A DNA stretch of 64,000 nucleotides from Burkholderiales bacterium (GTDB lineage Bacteria > Pseudomonadota > Gammaproteobacteria > Burkholderiales > Burkholderiaceae_C): positions 1 through 64,000 of the forward strand of contig JAJUGJ010000009.1 in assembly GCA_029268225.1 (NCBI GenBank). Reading direction: 5' to 3'. The position numbers and the translations under genes are program-made. This document shows, piece after piece, positions 27,896-37,178 of the stretch (positions are counted from its first letter, which is position 1; every line of letters starts with the position of its first letter). The notes under the pieces are model-generated. The model did no database searches, was not told where the DNA came from, and was given only the letters and a program-made list of their open reading frames with translations.

Positions 27896-29836
27896 TCAAA
27901 CCAAGGGGTGGGCAACACGTTCGCCGCTCGCCCCGCCCAGCAACTCGTCAAGGCAGCGCAACAAGGCCACCACGTCCAAAGGCTTGGTCAGGTAGGCCGC
28001 GAACCCGCGATCCTTGGCCGCATGCACGCGATCCGGCATCGCGTCGGCCGACAGGGCCACACGGGGCACATGACGCAGGCGCGGATCAGCCTGCAGGGCG
28101 TCATCCAGCTCGAAACCCGTCATGTCGCCCAGGTGCATGTCCAGCAAGAGCAGATCAGGCGGCGCCGCCGTGATCAGGCTCAGGGCGTCTCGCCCGCTGG
28201 TCGCGACCTTCAGCGCCCAGGCAGGCCGCAGGGTCATGATCTGTCGCACCAGTTGCACATTGACCTCGTTGTCCTCCGCATAGACGATGGTCGCTGCGTG
28301 AGGCAATGGAGCGATCTCGTCACCCAGTGCAGCAAAGCTTGATGGCTCCGCGACTTCTCCGACTGGCAACGTGACGGTGAACGCACTGCCCACGCCATGC
28401 TGGCTCTCAACGGACAGGGTTCCATCCATCAAAGCCAGCAGGCGTTGCACGATCACCAGCCCGATGCCCGTGCCTTCGATTCCGCTCTGCTCTGCCCCCA
28501 ATCGGTTGAAAGGCTCAAACAGGTGGTCAAGCTGTTCAGGCGTCAGTCCCCGTCCGGTGTCAGACACCGCACACCGAACCAGATCGCCCTCGGACCACAC
28601 CTGCACGCGCACCATCCCACCAGCGTGGTTGTACTTGATGGCATTGCTCAGCAGGTTCACCAACACCTGACGCAGACGCACCCGATCGGCGCGAACTGTG
28701 AGCTCGGCATCTTGAGGGGCAATGTCCAGGCGGACACGCGCCTGCTCCGCCGCATCGGCCACCATGCTCACGGCATCGTGCAACACGGTCTCCAGGTGCA
28801 AGGACTCCACCGACATGGGCAGGGAGCCAGCCTCGATGCGCGACAGATCGAGCACGTCGCTGATCATCGCCAGCAGGTGTGCCCCTGCGCGCTCGATCAA
28901 ACGCACCTTGCGCAACTGGTCGTCCAGCAGCGGCTGCTGGGGGTCCATCCGCAGCAGCTGTGCAAAACCCAGCACGGCGTTCAACGGGGTGCGCAACTCG
29001 TGGCTCATGCGAGACAGGAACTCGGACTTGGCCTGGCTGGCGCGCTGCGCGGTTTCCGCCGCCACACAGGCTTCTTGATACAGCTTGTGTTCGGTGATGT
29101 CAGCGATGTAGCCACAGCGAACCTCATGCCCATCGGCATCCAGGCCCGAGATCGAATCAGCCGCACACCAACGCCACTCACCACGCGCGTTGCGCACGCG
29201 AAACTCGCTGTGCAAGCGCACCGAACCGGCCATGGCGGCGTCCCGTTGCTGGAAGAACAGAGCCAGATCTTCCGGCATCACACGGTCGTACAAGACCCAA
29301 GGTGAGGTCATGGCCTGCTCTGGTGTGGCGCCAAACATTTCGCGCACGCCTTCACTGACGAAATCAAGGTGTCCACCCACGTCCGCACCAGCCCGGAACA
29401 CATAGATCATGCCTGGCAGGTTGTGGGACAAGGCTGTGAGCAGCGCATTGCGCTCGTTCAGCCAGGCGGCGTGTCGCTTGCGATCGGTGATGTCGTTGAA
29501 AACGCAATACCAGCGCAGTCGCCCATCCTCCACCTGATGAGCGCGTGCCTGCACAGCGAACCATCGAAGACCGTGGACGGGTGAGATCACCCGGCAGTCC
29601 ATCTCAAAGGGATCCAGGGTGCGCGCACTGTTTTCGATGGTGTTGAACAGCACAGGCTGTTCTTGCGGGTGCACCAGATCTGCCAGACGCTGCCCGAGCA
29701 AGCGACCCTTTTCATAACCCAGGGCCGTACAAGCCAGCTGATTGACATCGTCGATGCACCCCCGGTGATCCATGATCACCTGGGCGGCGGGCGAGAGATC
29801 AAAGGCGGTCTGGTACGGCGAAAGGGGCGCAAACAC
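27896..29836 (-). CDS. Soluble PAS-PAS hybrid sensor histidine kinase
   Basis: 646 residues from a GTG at 29836; no good ribosome-binding site is seen, and ATG 29773 is an alternative that would trim the first PAS domain. Order: PAS 1 (about 8-125), PAS 2 (about 145-255, ending DITEHK), HisKA with phospho-acceptor His near 278 in MSHELRTPLNAVLGF, HATPase with N box (NLLSNAIKYN), G1 (DTGRG) and G2 (GTGIGL), then a receiver domain with Asp near 566 in LLLLDMHLGD and Lys in LTKPLD. No membrane segment is present, so it should sense a cytoplasmic cue. Its stop abuts the chemoreceptor stop. No output response regulator is adjacent. Confidence 0.92.
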   Translation of the reverse strand: MFAPLSPYQTAFDLSPAAQVIMDHRGCIDDVNQLACTALGYEKGRLLGQRLADLVHPQEQPVLFNTIENSARTLDPFEMDCRVISPVHGLRWFAVQARAHQVEDGRLRWYCVFNDITDRKRHAAWLNERNALLTALSHNLPGMIYVFRAGADVGGHLDFVSEGVREMFGATPEQAMTSPWVLYDRVMPEDLALFFQQRDAAMAGSVRLHSEFRVRNARGEWRWCAADSISGLDADGHEVRCGYIADITEHKLYQEACVAAETAQRASQAKSEFLSRMSHELRTPLNAVLGFAQLLRMDPQQPLLDDQLRKVRLIERAGAHLLAMISDVLDLSRIEAGSLPMSVESLHLETVLHDAVSMVADAAEQARVRLDIAPQDAELTVRADRVRLRQVLVNLLSNAIKYNHAGGMVRVQVWSEGDLVRCAVSDTGRGLTPEQLDHLFEPFNRLGAEQSGIEGTGIGLVIVQRLLALMDGTLSVESQHGVGSAFTVTLPVGEVAEPSSFAALGDEIAPLPHAATIVYAEDNEVNVQLVRQIMTLRPAWALKVATSGRDALSLITAAPPDLLLLDMHLGDMTGFELDDALQADPRLRHVPRVALSADAMPDRVHAAKDRGFAAYLTKPLDVVALLRCLDELLGGASGERVAHPLV

Positions 29837-29913
29837 GAATGAGGCCGAGTCATGACAACAGTGGGCCCTTGATTAAACCTCAGAATGGACGGCGGGCCAC
29901 GTAACAAGCCGCG

Positions 29914-32900
29914 TCAGGACCGCACCCGGGCACGCCGCAAGTCCAGCGTCAACGGGTGTTCGATGCCGGGTTGCAGCGGCTTGATGGACATCTTGCCCGG
30001 CGTGTGCCCCATGCGGAAGAAGCGCGCCAGGCGCCGGCTTTCCGCCTCATAGGCATTGATCGGGAAGCTGTCGTAATTGCGGCCACCAGGGTGGGCCACG
30101 TGATACTGACACCCGCCCACCGAGCGCTGCAGCCAACTGTCCACCACATCCAGCGTCAGCGGCGCATCGGCTTCGATGGTGGGGTGCAGACACGAGGGCG
30201 GCTGCCAGGCCCGATAGCGCACCCCGGCAACGTACTCGCCCACGCGACCGGTCGGATGCAGCGGCAAGACCTCGCCATTGACGGTGATCACATGGCGATT
30301 GGGGTTCAAGCCTGTGGCCTTCACCTCGATGCGCTCCAGAGACGAGTCCACATAGCGCACCGTGCCCCCGGCCGAACCCTCCTCACCCATCACATGCCAG
30401 GGCTCCAGGGCTGCGCGCAGCTCGATGTGCACGCCCGAAGCGGCCATGTCGCCGATGTGCGGGAAGCGGAAGGAGAAATGCGGCGCAAACCAGGCCGGCT
30501 CGAAAGCAAAGCCCGCCTGATTCAGTTCCGTCAGCACGTCGGCAAAGTCTTGCTCGACAAAGCTGGGCAGCAAGAAGCGATCGTGCAAGGCGGTGCCCCA
30601 ACGGGTCAGGCGCTGCGCCCCGTGACCGCGGTAAGGCTCACGCCAGAACCACGCCACCAAGGCGCGCAACAAGAGCTGCTGAACCAGGCTCATCTGGGCA
30701 TGCGGCGGCATCTCGAACGCACGCAGCTCCAGCAGTCCGAGGCGCCCCGTCGGCCCATCGGGCGAGTACAGCTTGTCGATGCAGAACTCGCTGCGGTGCG
30801 TGTTCCCGGTGGCATCGATCAAGAGATTGCGCAGGGTGCGGTCAATGATCCAGGGCGGACACTCCCCGTACATCGCCATCTGCCGCTCGATCTCGGCCAG
30901 CCCCAACTCGACCTCGTAGACCTGGTCGGTGCGGGCCTCGTCCACGCGCGGCGCCTGACTGGTCGGCCCGATGAACAGGCCGGAGAACAAGTAGGACAGC
31001 GACGGGTGGTTGTGCCAGAAGGTCAGCAGGCTGGGCAACAGATCCGGCCGACGCAAGAAGGGGCTGTCTGCGGGCGTCGCGCCTCCCAGCACGAAGTGAT
31101 TGCCGCCCCCCGTGCCGGTGTGCCGTCCATCCACCATGAATTTCTCGGTCGACAGTCGGGTTTCGTGCGCGGCCTGGTACAGGAACTCGGTGTGGTCCAC
31201 CAGTTGCGCCCAGCTGGACGCCGGATGGATGTTGACTTCGATGACGCCCGGATCCGGGGTGACCTGCAGCAGCTTGAGACGGGCGTCGCGCGGAGGTGGA
31301 TACCCCTCCAGCACGATGGGCATGCCCAACTCCTCCGCCGTCGCTTCCACGGCGGCGAGCAGGTCGAGGTAGTCATCCAGCACAGGCAGGGGCGGCATGA
31401 ACACATACATGACACCCCCACCGCGCCCCTCCCTTTCAACCTTGGGGCCACTTGCACGATCGGGGTTGCGCACTTCCACGCACAAAGCGGTACGGGTGAT
31501 CCAGGCGGCGGACTCAAAGGCGGCAGGCACCGCATTGGCATTCGCGGGCAAGTCGCCCCACTCACCGTTGCGTGCAGCCCCGCCCAGCCCCCCGACCCCT
31601 TGCCCCTGCACAGACACGGCGCCACCTTCTGCAAAACCGCCACCCACGCTGTGCGGCGCGTACTGCGTGCGCAACTGGCTGGCATCCGGCAAGGCATCGC
31701 GCGGTGCGAAGGGGTCGTGGGCGTGCACATAGGGGTAGTCGGCCTTCGACACCCACGGCAAGGCATCCAGAGGCAGGCGGTAGCCCATGGGCGAGTCGCC
31801 TGGGATCAGGTACATGCGCTCATCGCGGAAATGCCAGGGACCGCTGAGCCACGGGGCACCACCCGGGACGCCCTCACCACGCCGAATCGGCAGCACGAAG
31901 CCCACCTCGTGGTCCAGTCCCTGGTCGAACACCCGACGCAAGCGCACGCGCTCCATTTCGTCGTCCAGACGGGCGTCAAAGGGGTCCACGTTCACCGGCA
32001 GACGGCGTTCACGCCACAGGTAGTAGAACGTGTCTTCATAACCCGGCTGAACATGCGCTCCGCCCACGCCCAGCTTGTCGGCCAGAGTGTGGATGAACAG
32101 TCGGGCATCGTCGGTGCTGTAGCGCACCGCGCTGTGCTCGTCGGCAAACAACAGGGGGTTGTGCCAGCAAGGCTGACCATCGGTGCGCCAGAAGATGGAC
32201 AAGGCCCACCGGGGCAATTGCTCGCCGGGATACCACTTGCCCTGACCAAAGTGCAAGAAGCCGCCCTCACCATAGCGCGCGCGCAGTTTGTGCACCAATT
32301 CGGTGGCCAGCCCGCGTTTGGTGGGCCCGAGCGCATCGGTGTTCCACTCCGCGCCATCACGGTCATCGACCGACACAAAGGTTGGCTCCCCACCCATGGT
32401 CAGGCGCACATCGCCTGCCGTCAAAAGGCTGTCCACCTCGTGGCCCAAAGCATCGATGGCCCGCCATTGCGCCTCGGTGTAGGGCTTGGTCACACGTGGC
32501 GACTCGAAAATACGGGTGATGGCCATGTGGTGGTCGAACTCGCATTCGCACTCGTCCACAGCGCCAGACACCGGCGCAGCCCCGGTCGGCTCGGGGGTGC
32601 ACGCCACCGGAATATGCCCCTCCCCCGCCAGCAAGCCCGAGGTCGGATCCAGGCCAATCCAGCCGGCACCAGGCAGGAAGACCTCGCACCAGGCGTGCAG
32701 GTCTGTGAAGTCCACCTCGGTGCCCGATGGGCCATCCAGGGCCGCCACGTCGGCCTTGAGCTGAATGAGGTAGCCCGATACAAATCGAGCGGCCAAGCCC
32801 AGGTGGCGCAAGGTCTGCACCAGCAACCAACCGGTGTCACGACATGAGCCAGACTTGAGCGTCAAGGTCTGCTCCGGTGTCTGCACCCCTGGCTCCATGC

Positions 32901-33381
32901 GGATGGTGTAGGCAACCTCACTTTGCAGGCGCTGATTCAGGCCGACCAGAAAATCAATTGTGCGCGTCTCGCGGCGGTCAATCGTGTCCAGAAAGGCCTG
33001 AAAAGCGGGCGTGGGGGCCGATTTGACCAGATAGGGCTGAAGGTCTTGGAGCGAGGCCGCGTCATACTGGAACGGGAAGGTTTCCGCGTACGGCTCCAGG
33101 AAGAAGTCGAACGGGTTGTACACCGCCATCTCGGCCACCAGGTCCACCGTGATCTTGAACTCGGTGGTCTTCTCCGGGAACACCAGGCGCGCCAGGTGAT
33201 TGGAGAATGGGTCCTGCTGCCAGTTGATGAAATGGCTGGCGGGCTCCACCCGTAGCGAGTACGACAGGATGCGCGTGCGGCAATGCGGTGCCGGTCGCAA
33301 GCGGATGACCTGAGGCGACAGGCTCACCGGCCGGTCGTAGCGATAGTGCGTGACGTGATTGAGGGCAACGTGGATGGACAC
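29914..33381 (-). CDS. Transglutaminase-like protein with large DUF2126 domain
   Basis: 1155 residues. GTG 33381 ([16 protein letters not shown]) is chosen because GGAG lies 7 nt upstream and the family starts here. The N-terminal transglutaminase-like domain has Cys near 180 in SGSCRDTGW, His near 228 in [12 protein letters not shown] and Asp near 242 in IGLDPTSG. The remaining roughly 850 residues are DUF2126 ([44 protein letters not shown]). This two-part protein is a standard companion of COG2307/COG2308 proteins. It belongs to the same predicted peptide-modification system as the genes at 19941-26149, from which it is separated by the chemoreceptor and kinase genes. Confidence 0.93.
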   Translation of the reverse strand: MSIHVALNHVTHYRYDRPVSLSPQVIRLRPAPHCRTRILSYSLRVEPASHFINWQQDPFSNHLARLVFPEKTTEFKITVDLVAEMAVYNPFDFFLEPYAETFPFQYDAASLQDLQPYLVKSAPTPAFQAFLDTIDRRETRTIDFLVGLNQRLQSEVAYTIRMEPGVQTPEQTLTLKSGSCRDTGWLLVQTLRHLGLAARFVSGYLIQLKADVAALDGPSGTEVDFTDLHAWCEVFLPGAGWIGLDPTSGLLAGEGHIPVACTPEPTGAAPVSGAVDECECEFDHHMAITRIFESPRVTKPYTEAQWRAIDALGHEVDSLLTAGDVRLTMGGEPTFVSVDDRDGAEWNTDALGPTKRGLATELVHKLRARYGEGGFLHFGQGKWYPGEQLPRWALSIFWRTDGQPCWHNPLLFADEHSAVRYSTDDARLFIHTLADKLGVGGAHVQPGYEDTFYYLWRERRLPVNVDPFDARLDDEMERVRLRRVFDQGLDHEVGFVLPIRRGEGVPGGAPWLSGPWHFRDERMYLIPGDSPMGYRLPLDALPWVSKADYPYVHAHDPFAPRDALPDASQLRTQYAPHSVGGGFAEGGAVSVQGQGVGGLGGAARNGEWGDLPANANAVPAAFESAAWITRTALCVEVRNPDRASGPKVEREGRGGGVMYVFMPPLPVLDDYLDLLAAVEATAEELGMPIVLEGYPPPRDARLKLLQVTPDPGVIEVNIHPASSWAQLVDHTEFLYQAAHETRLSTEKFMVDGRHTGTGGGNHFVLGGATPADSPFLRRPDLLPSLLTFWHNHPSLSYLFSGLFIGPTSQAPRVDEARTDQVYEVELGLAEIERQMAMYGECPPWIIDRTLRNLLIDATGNTHRSEFCIDKLYSPDGPTGRLGLLELRAFEMPPHAQMSLVQQLLLRALVAWFWREPYRGHGAQRLTRWGTALHDRFLLPSFVEQDFADVLTELNQAGFAFEPAWFAPHFSFRFPHIGDMAASGVHIELRAALEPWHVMGEEGSAGGTVRYVDSSLERIEVKATGLNPNRHVITVNGEVLPLHPTGRVGEYVAGVRYRAWQPPSCLHPTIEADAPLTLDVVDSWLQRSVGGCQYHVAHPGGRNYDSFPINAYEAESRRLARFFRMGHTPGKMSIKPLQPGIEHPLTLDLRRARVRS

Positions 33382-33482
33382 ACAGTTCTCCGTGAAACGG
33401 TGCTGCCGCAAGCGTGCAGCCTGTGTGTGACATCAGCAAGTTACGGGCCACCAAGCTGGTGCATGCAGGGCCCAAGTCGCAC

Positions 33483-34214
33483 CTAGCCGCCCCACCACGC
33501 CAGCAAAACGGGCAAGAGCAGTGCAGTGAGCAGGCCGTTGAGGCCCATGGCCAAAGCTGAAAATGCGCCGCAGGTCTCGCCAATCTGCAAGGCCCGCGAG
33601 GTGCCAATGGCATGCGCGCAGGTGCCCAGCGCGGTACCCAGACCTGCGTCGTCGCCGGGCAGCAGTCGGTGAAAAATCCAAGGGCCCACCACGGCCCCCA
33701 GCAACCCTGTCACCAGCACGATGGTCGCCGCCAACGCCACATTCGCCCCGACCTCGTGCGCGAGCACCGTCGCCAAGGCAGTGGTCACCGATTTGGTGCT
33801 CAAGGCGAGAACCAGCTCGCGGTTGCCACCCAACCAGTGTGCGACCAACATGGCCGTGACCACGCTGACCACGCCTCCCACCAGGATCGCAGCCAGGGTG
33901 CTGCGCCAGCGCGCCCCCACATGCTGCAGCTCGGTGTACAGCGGGATCGCCAGAGAGACGATGGACAGACCCAGCATCCAATGCAGGAACTTCGTCGCCT
34001 CGAAATAGTGGGCGTATGACATGCCCAGCCCTTTCAGTGCCACGATGACCATGACCACAGACAGCACCAGCGGATGAACGAAGGGAGACTGCCCTGCCTT
34101 GCGGTACAGCCAGGTGGCCACTGCATAAGCCGACAAGGTCAGGAACAGCGGAAACAGCTGATGCGTCAGCACCGCCGACGATGCCTGATGCCACAGCGCC
34201 ATCAACTCAGACAT
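33483..34214 (-). CDS. LrgB/CidB-family membrane protein
   Basis: 243 residues from ATG 34214, overlapping the end of the LrgA-like gene by 8 bp; a longer start at 34235 is possible. Multiple hydrophobic segments and LrgB-family features are seen: LALSTKSVTTALATVLAHEVGA, GTALGTCAHAIGTSRAL, and a Gly-rich last helix. LrgA/LrgB pairs are holin-like or metabolite (pyruvate/glycolate-type) transport systems linked to murein hydrolase control and overflow metabolism. No LytTR or LysR regulator is next to it. Confidence 0.93.
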   Translation of the reverse strand: MSELMALWHQASSAVLTHQLFPLFLTLSAYAVATWLYRKAGQSPFVHPLVLSVVMVIVALKGLGMSYAHYFEATKFLHWMLGLSIVSLAIPLYTELQHVGARWRSTLAAILVGGVVSVVTAMLVAHWLGGNRELVLALSTKSVTTALATVLAHEVGANVALAATIVLVTGLLGAVVGPWIFHRLLPGDDAGLGTALGTCAHAIGTSRALQIGETCGAFSALAMGLNGLLTALLLPVLLAWWGG

Positions 34215-34566
34215 CGTGAGACTGCTTTCCGTCAAGTTTGCGCAACCAGCGAATGGTCAGACCCGTGGCCAGCATGCCCGCCACAATGCTCACCAGCAAG
34301 GCCACGGTCAGAGGCCACCAATTGGCTCGCAGCAAGTCTGCCTGCTCCATGATGCCCACGCTGACGGGCACCAGCAGCAGCGGCACCAGCAACAACATGG
34401 TGGAGCCTGCTCGCCGCAGCTCCGGCAAATGGCCTTTCCTGGCCAACAAGGCCAGCAGCACCAGCACCATGCCGACCACCGAACCCGGCACAGGCAAGCC
34501 TGTCACGGCCACTACCGCCTCGCCCATCAACTGCCCGGCCACCAGCAGTGCCATGCCCTGGATCAT
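34207..34566 (-). CDS. CidA/LrgA-family membrane protein
   Basis: 119 residues, usual family length. Four membrane helices are expected; the conserved motif PVPGSVVGMVLVLLAL is present, and EQADLLRANWWPLTVALLVS matches the family. It overlaps the LrgB-like gene, with which it is translated as a pair. The start used is the farthest in-frame codon, directly preceding MALLVAGQLMGEAVV; ATG 34566 or 34554 cannot be separated by sequence alone. Confidence 0.92.
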   Translation of the reverse strand: MIQGMALLVAGQLMGEAVVAVTGLPVPGSVVGMVLVLLALLARKGHLPELRRAGSTMLLLVPLLLVPVSVGIMEQADLLRANWWPLTVALLVSIVAGMLATGLTIRWLRKLDGKQSHDV

Positions 34567-34581
34567 TTCTTCACACCCCGC

Positions 34582-35913
34582 TCAACGCATCTCGAACAAT
34601 TCCTGATGGAAGTCATCGGGCGATCTGCCTTGAGCCGCCCAATCATCACGCAGCGCCTGTCCAAAGCTGGCCGGCCCACAGAACCAGACGCTGGCCTGCG
34701 CCCACTCGGGCACCAACTCGCGAACTCGCTGCGGCGTCAGTCGCCCCTGCTCTGCAGCAATCACCACATGCAGCGTCACACCCGCCTGCTCGGCCCGCTG
34801 ACGTACGCGTCGGATGAACTCGGCATCAGGCGCACTGGTGCTGTAGAACAGATCAATGGCCTTGCCGTCAGGCTTCTCGCACAAAGCCTGCATGCGCGCG
34901 ATGAAGGGGGTGATGCCAATGCCACCGGCCACCCAGATCTGACGTGGGTGTCGCCCCTGGAAGGAAAAGCGACCATAGGGCCCCTCCACCTGCGCCACAT
35001 CTCCCACCTTCACCTTGGATGGCAACGTCTGGGTGTAGTCTCCCAAGGCTTTGATCAGAAAAAACATCTTGCCGTCATCCTTCCAGGCTGACGACATGGT
35101 GAACGGATGCGGCCCCTCCCGAGGGTCCAAGGTGACGAAGGCAAACTGCCCCGCCTGATGTCCAGGCCAGCGGCTCTGCAGCGTCATGGCCACACGCAAC
35201 ACCTGGTTGTCGGCGTGGTACTCCACCTCATCCACGACCGCCACGGCACGTCGGGTCTGGCCCACGCGACGGGTCAGGCTCACCAGCGCGGCCAAAGAGC
35301 CCCCCGCAAGCAACACCGCCATGACGGGTCCGATGCCCTGAGTCCAGTAGCTGAACTTCATCAGCACAACCGAGTGGTAGACCAGCACCAGGTAAACGAC
35401 TGCCAGCCAGCGGTGTGTCTTGAAGAAGTAACGGTACGGGAAGCGCTTGATCAAGGCCAACCCGATCATGACCACCGCGGCGTAAAACGCCCACTCGCCC
35501 ACGTCTTCGGCCAAACCGCGCTGGCTTGACAACCAAGCTTGCAGACCTTCATACACAGGGCGTGCGCCCTTGCGTGCAGGTCTTTCCAACCACCCCCACC
35601 CCACAGCCCACTTCACGGCCTCCACCCAGAGCCAGTGCGCGATGGCCATCACCAGCGCGGTGATGCCCAGCCATTTGTGGAGCCGATACGACTTGTCCAG
35701 CCCACCGAAGAAGGACTCGATCCGCCCCCTCGGACGCAGCGCGAGCAACATCGCCACACTCATGGCCCCGATCGCAAGGATGCCGGTGTAGTTGAGCATG
35801 GCTGTGCGGAAACTGAAGATGGCAAACGCCTCCGACCAGACCGGGTCCGCCGCCAGCCACAAACCGGACAACAAAAGAATCAACCCGACCAGGGTGAGCT
35901 GTATGTGTTTCAT
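34582..35913 (-). CDS. Ferric-reductase-like transmembrane flavocytochrome (ferredoxin reductase family)
   Basis: 443 residues from ATG 35913 (MKHIQLTLVGLILLL); longer starts add a soluble stretch without family features. About six membrane helices carry paired His residues suited to b-haem (YRLHKWLG, IAHWLWVEAV, FKTHRWLAVVYLVLVYHS), as in ferric reductase/NOX-type proteins. The C-terminal half is an FNR module: FAD site HPFTMSS, NAD(P)H site VAGGIGITPFIARM and a terminal FCGPASFGQAL. It should move electrons from cytoplasmic NAD(P)H across the inner membrane to an unknown acceptor such as ferric iron or oxygen. LrgA follows 15 bp downstream on the same strand. Confidence 0.9.
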   Translation of the reverse strand: MKHIQLTLVGLILLLSGLWLAADPVWSEAFAIFSFRTAMLNYTGILAIGAMSVAMLLALRPRGRIESFFGGLDKSYRLHKWLGITALVMAIAHWLWVEAVKWAVGWGWLERPARKGARPVYEGLQAWLSSQRGLAEDVGEWAFYAAVVMIGLALIKRFPYRYFFKTHRWLAVVYLVLVYHSVVLMKFSYWTQGIGPVMAVLLAGGSLAALVSLTRRVGQTRRAVAVVDEVEYHADNQVLRVAMTLQSRWPGHQAGQFAFVTLDPREGPHPFTMSSAWKDDGKMFFLIKALGDYTQTLPSKVKVGDVAQVEGPYGRFSFQGRHPRQIWVAGGIGITPFIARMQALCEKPDGKAIDLFYSTSAPDAEFIRRVRQRAEQAGVTLHVVIAAEQGRLTPQRVRELVPEWAQASVWFCGPASFGQALRDDWAAQGRSPDDFHQELFEMR

Positions 35914-36018
35914 GGGCGCAGGAGGCAAAGCAGCAGAACCCTTCGAGTCTACGCCTGTCCGACTCAACCTCGGTCGTCGGGACATGGCGTGCACGTTCAA
36001 GTCGAATTCGCTGCTTTT

Positions 36019-36049
36019 TTGCATGCAGATGTGCCGCTCCCGGTATATT
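36019..36049 (+). promoter_or_regulatory. Candidate promoter of the binding-protein/diguanylate-cyclase operon
   Basis: TTGCAT (36019-36024) and TATATT (36044-36049) are separated by 19 bp, longer than ideal. The -10 lies 22 bp before the ATG at 36072. A weak call. Confidence 0.3.
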
Positions 36050-36071
36050 CTCAAAATCGGACATGTGAAGC

Positions 36072-37178
36072 ATGGCCTCCCTCACGACCCCACCACGGAG
36101 ATTCGTCAAATTGCGCCGTTTGCTGTTGCGCCTCGGGATGGCTCTGTGCCTCCCTCTGCTGACATCTCTGCCCCACACGGCGCGTGCAGACACGCCTGTG
36201 CTCCGTGTGCTGGCTTGGCCGGGTTATGTGGAATCCGAGGTCGTCAGGGAATTCGAAGCGCGCCATCAGGTCCGTGTCGAACTGACTGTCATCGACACCG
36301 ACGAGGCGCTCTGGCAAAAAGTCACCGCCACGCAAGGGCCTGCTTTTGACGTGTTCGCGGTCAACACGGCCGAATTGCAGCGTTATGTGGCGAGCAATCA
36401 CGTGCAACCGATCGACACGACGCGCATTCCGAACATCGAACGGCAACAGCCTCGCTTCCGTCAAACCGCAGCCATCCCCGGTCTGGTACGGCCCAGCCCG
36501 CACGGTGAAAGGGTGTACGCCATCCCGTTCACCTACTCGGCCATGGGCCTGATCTACGACAAGCGCCAGATGCAGGTGCCGCCCTCATCCATCCATGCAC
36601 TGTGGGACTCGCAGTGGCGTGGCAAGGTGATTGCCTACAACGGTGGATCCCACAATTTCTCTCTGGCTGCCCAGACCTTGGGCTTGACAACGCCCTTCCA
36701 CATCCCGCCAGATCAGCTGGAACCCAGCGTGACCAAGCTGATCGAGTTGCGCCGCAATGCGCTGGGCTTCTACACCCAGCCCGAGGAGTCGGCGCACCTG
36801 TTCGTGCGCCACAAGGCCGCCCTCATGTTTGCCAACTACGGCATGCAGCAGGTGCATCTGCTGCGGGCAGCCGGCGTTGACGTGGGCTACGTCATCCCGC
36901 GAGAAGGGGCTTTGGCCTGGCTGGACTGCTGGGCCATTCCCCGTGATGCACACCACGCTGCTCTGGCCCATGCATGGATCAACCACCTTCTGGACCGCAC
37001 GGCCAGCCAGCTGCTCGTCACGCGGCAAGGCCTCGCCAATACCGTTGACCCCGTCGATCAGCGCATGGGCGGCAGCAACCTTGTCTGGCTCCAGCCGGTC
37101 GAAGATGCGGCCCAACGTGAACGACTGTGGGGGCGGATCCACACCGGCAATCGCCTGAGCAAGGTCCTGGCACCATGA
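36072..37178 (+). CDS. PotD-like periplasmic substrate-binding protein
   Basis: 368 residues with a Sec signal peptide (Arg-rich start, LLLRLGMALCLPLL core, cleavage after ARA). The mature part (LRVLAWPGYVESEVVREFE) is a class of spermidine/putrescine-binding proteins. Trp283 and Asp285 (GALAWLDCW) align with the Trp-x-Asp that holds the polyamine amine group in PotD. No ABC permease or ATPase is adjacent. Instead the stop codon overlaps the start of a membrane diguanylate cyclase (ATGA), so the protein probably serves as a ligand-sensing partner rather than in transport, like NspS of Vibrio cholerae. Polyamine specificity is inferred. Confidence 0.88.
   Translation: MASLTTPPRRFVKLRRLLLRLGMALCLPLLTSLPHTARADTPVLRVLAWPGYVESEVVREFEARHQVRVELTVIDTDEALWQKVTATQGPAFDVFAVNTAELQRYVASNHVQPIDTTRIPNIERQQPRFRQTAAIPGLVRPSPHGERVYAIPFTYSAMGLIYDKRQMQVPPSSIHALWDSQWRGKVIAYNGGSHNFSLAAQTLGLTTPFHIPPDQLEPSVTKLIELRRNALGFYTQPEESAHLFVRHKAALMFANYGMQQVHLLRAAGVDVGYVIPREGALAWLDCWAIPRDAHHAALAHAWINHLLDRTASQLLVTRQGLANTVDPVDQRMGGSNLVWLQPVEDAAQRERLWGRIHTGNRLSKVLAP

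Noticed and set aside
29956-32847. 963-codon plus-strand frame opposite the transglutaminase-DUF2126 gene
   Set aside because: Antisense shadow of a well supported gene, with typical Arg/His/Gly-rich composition.
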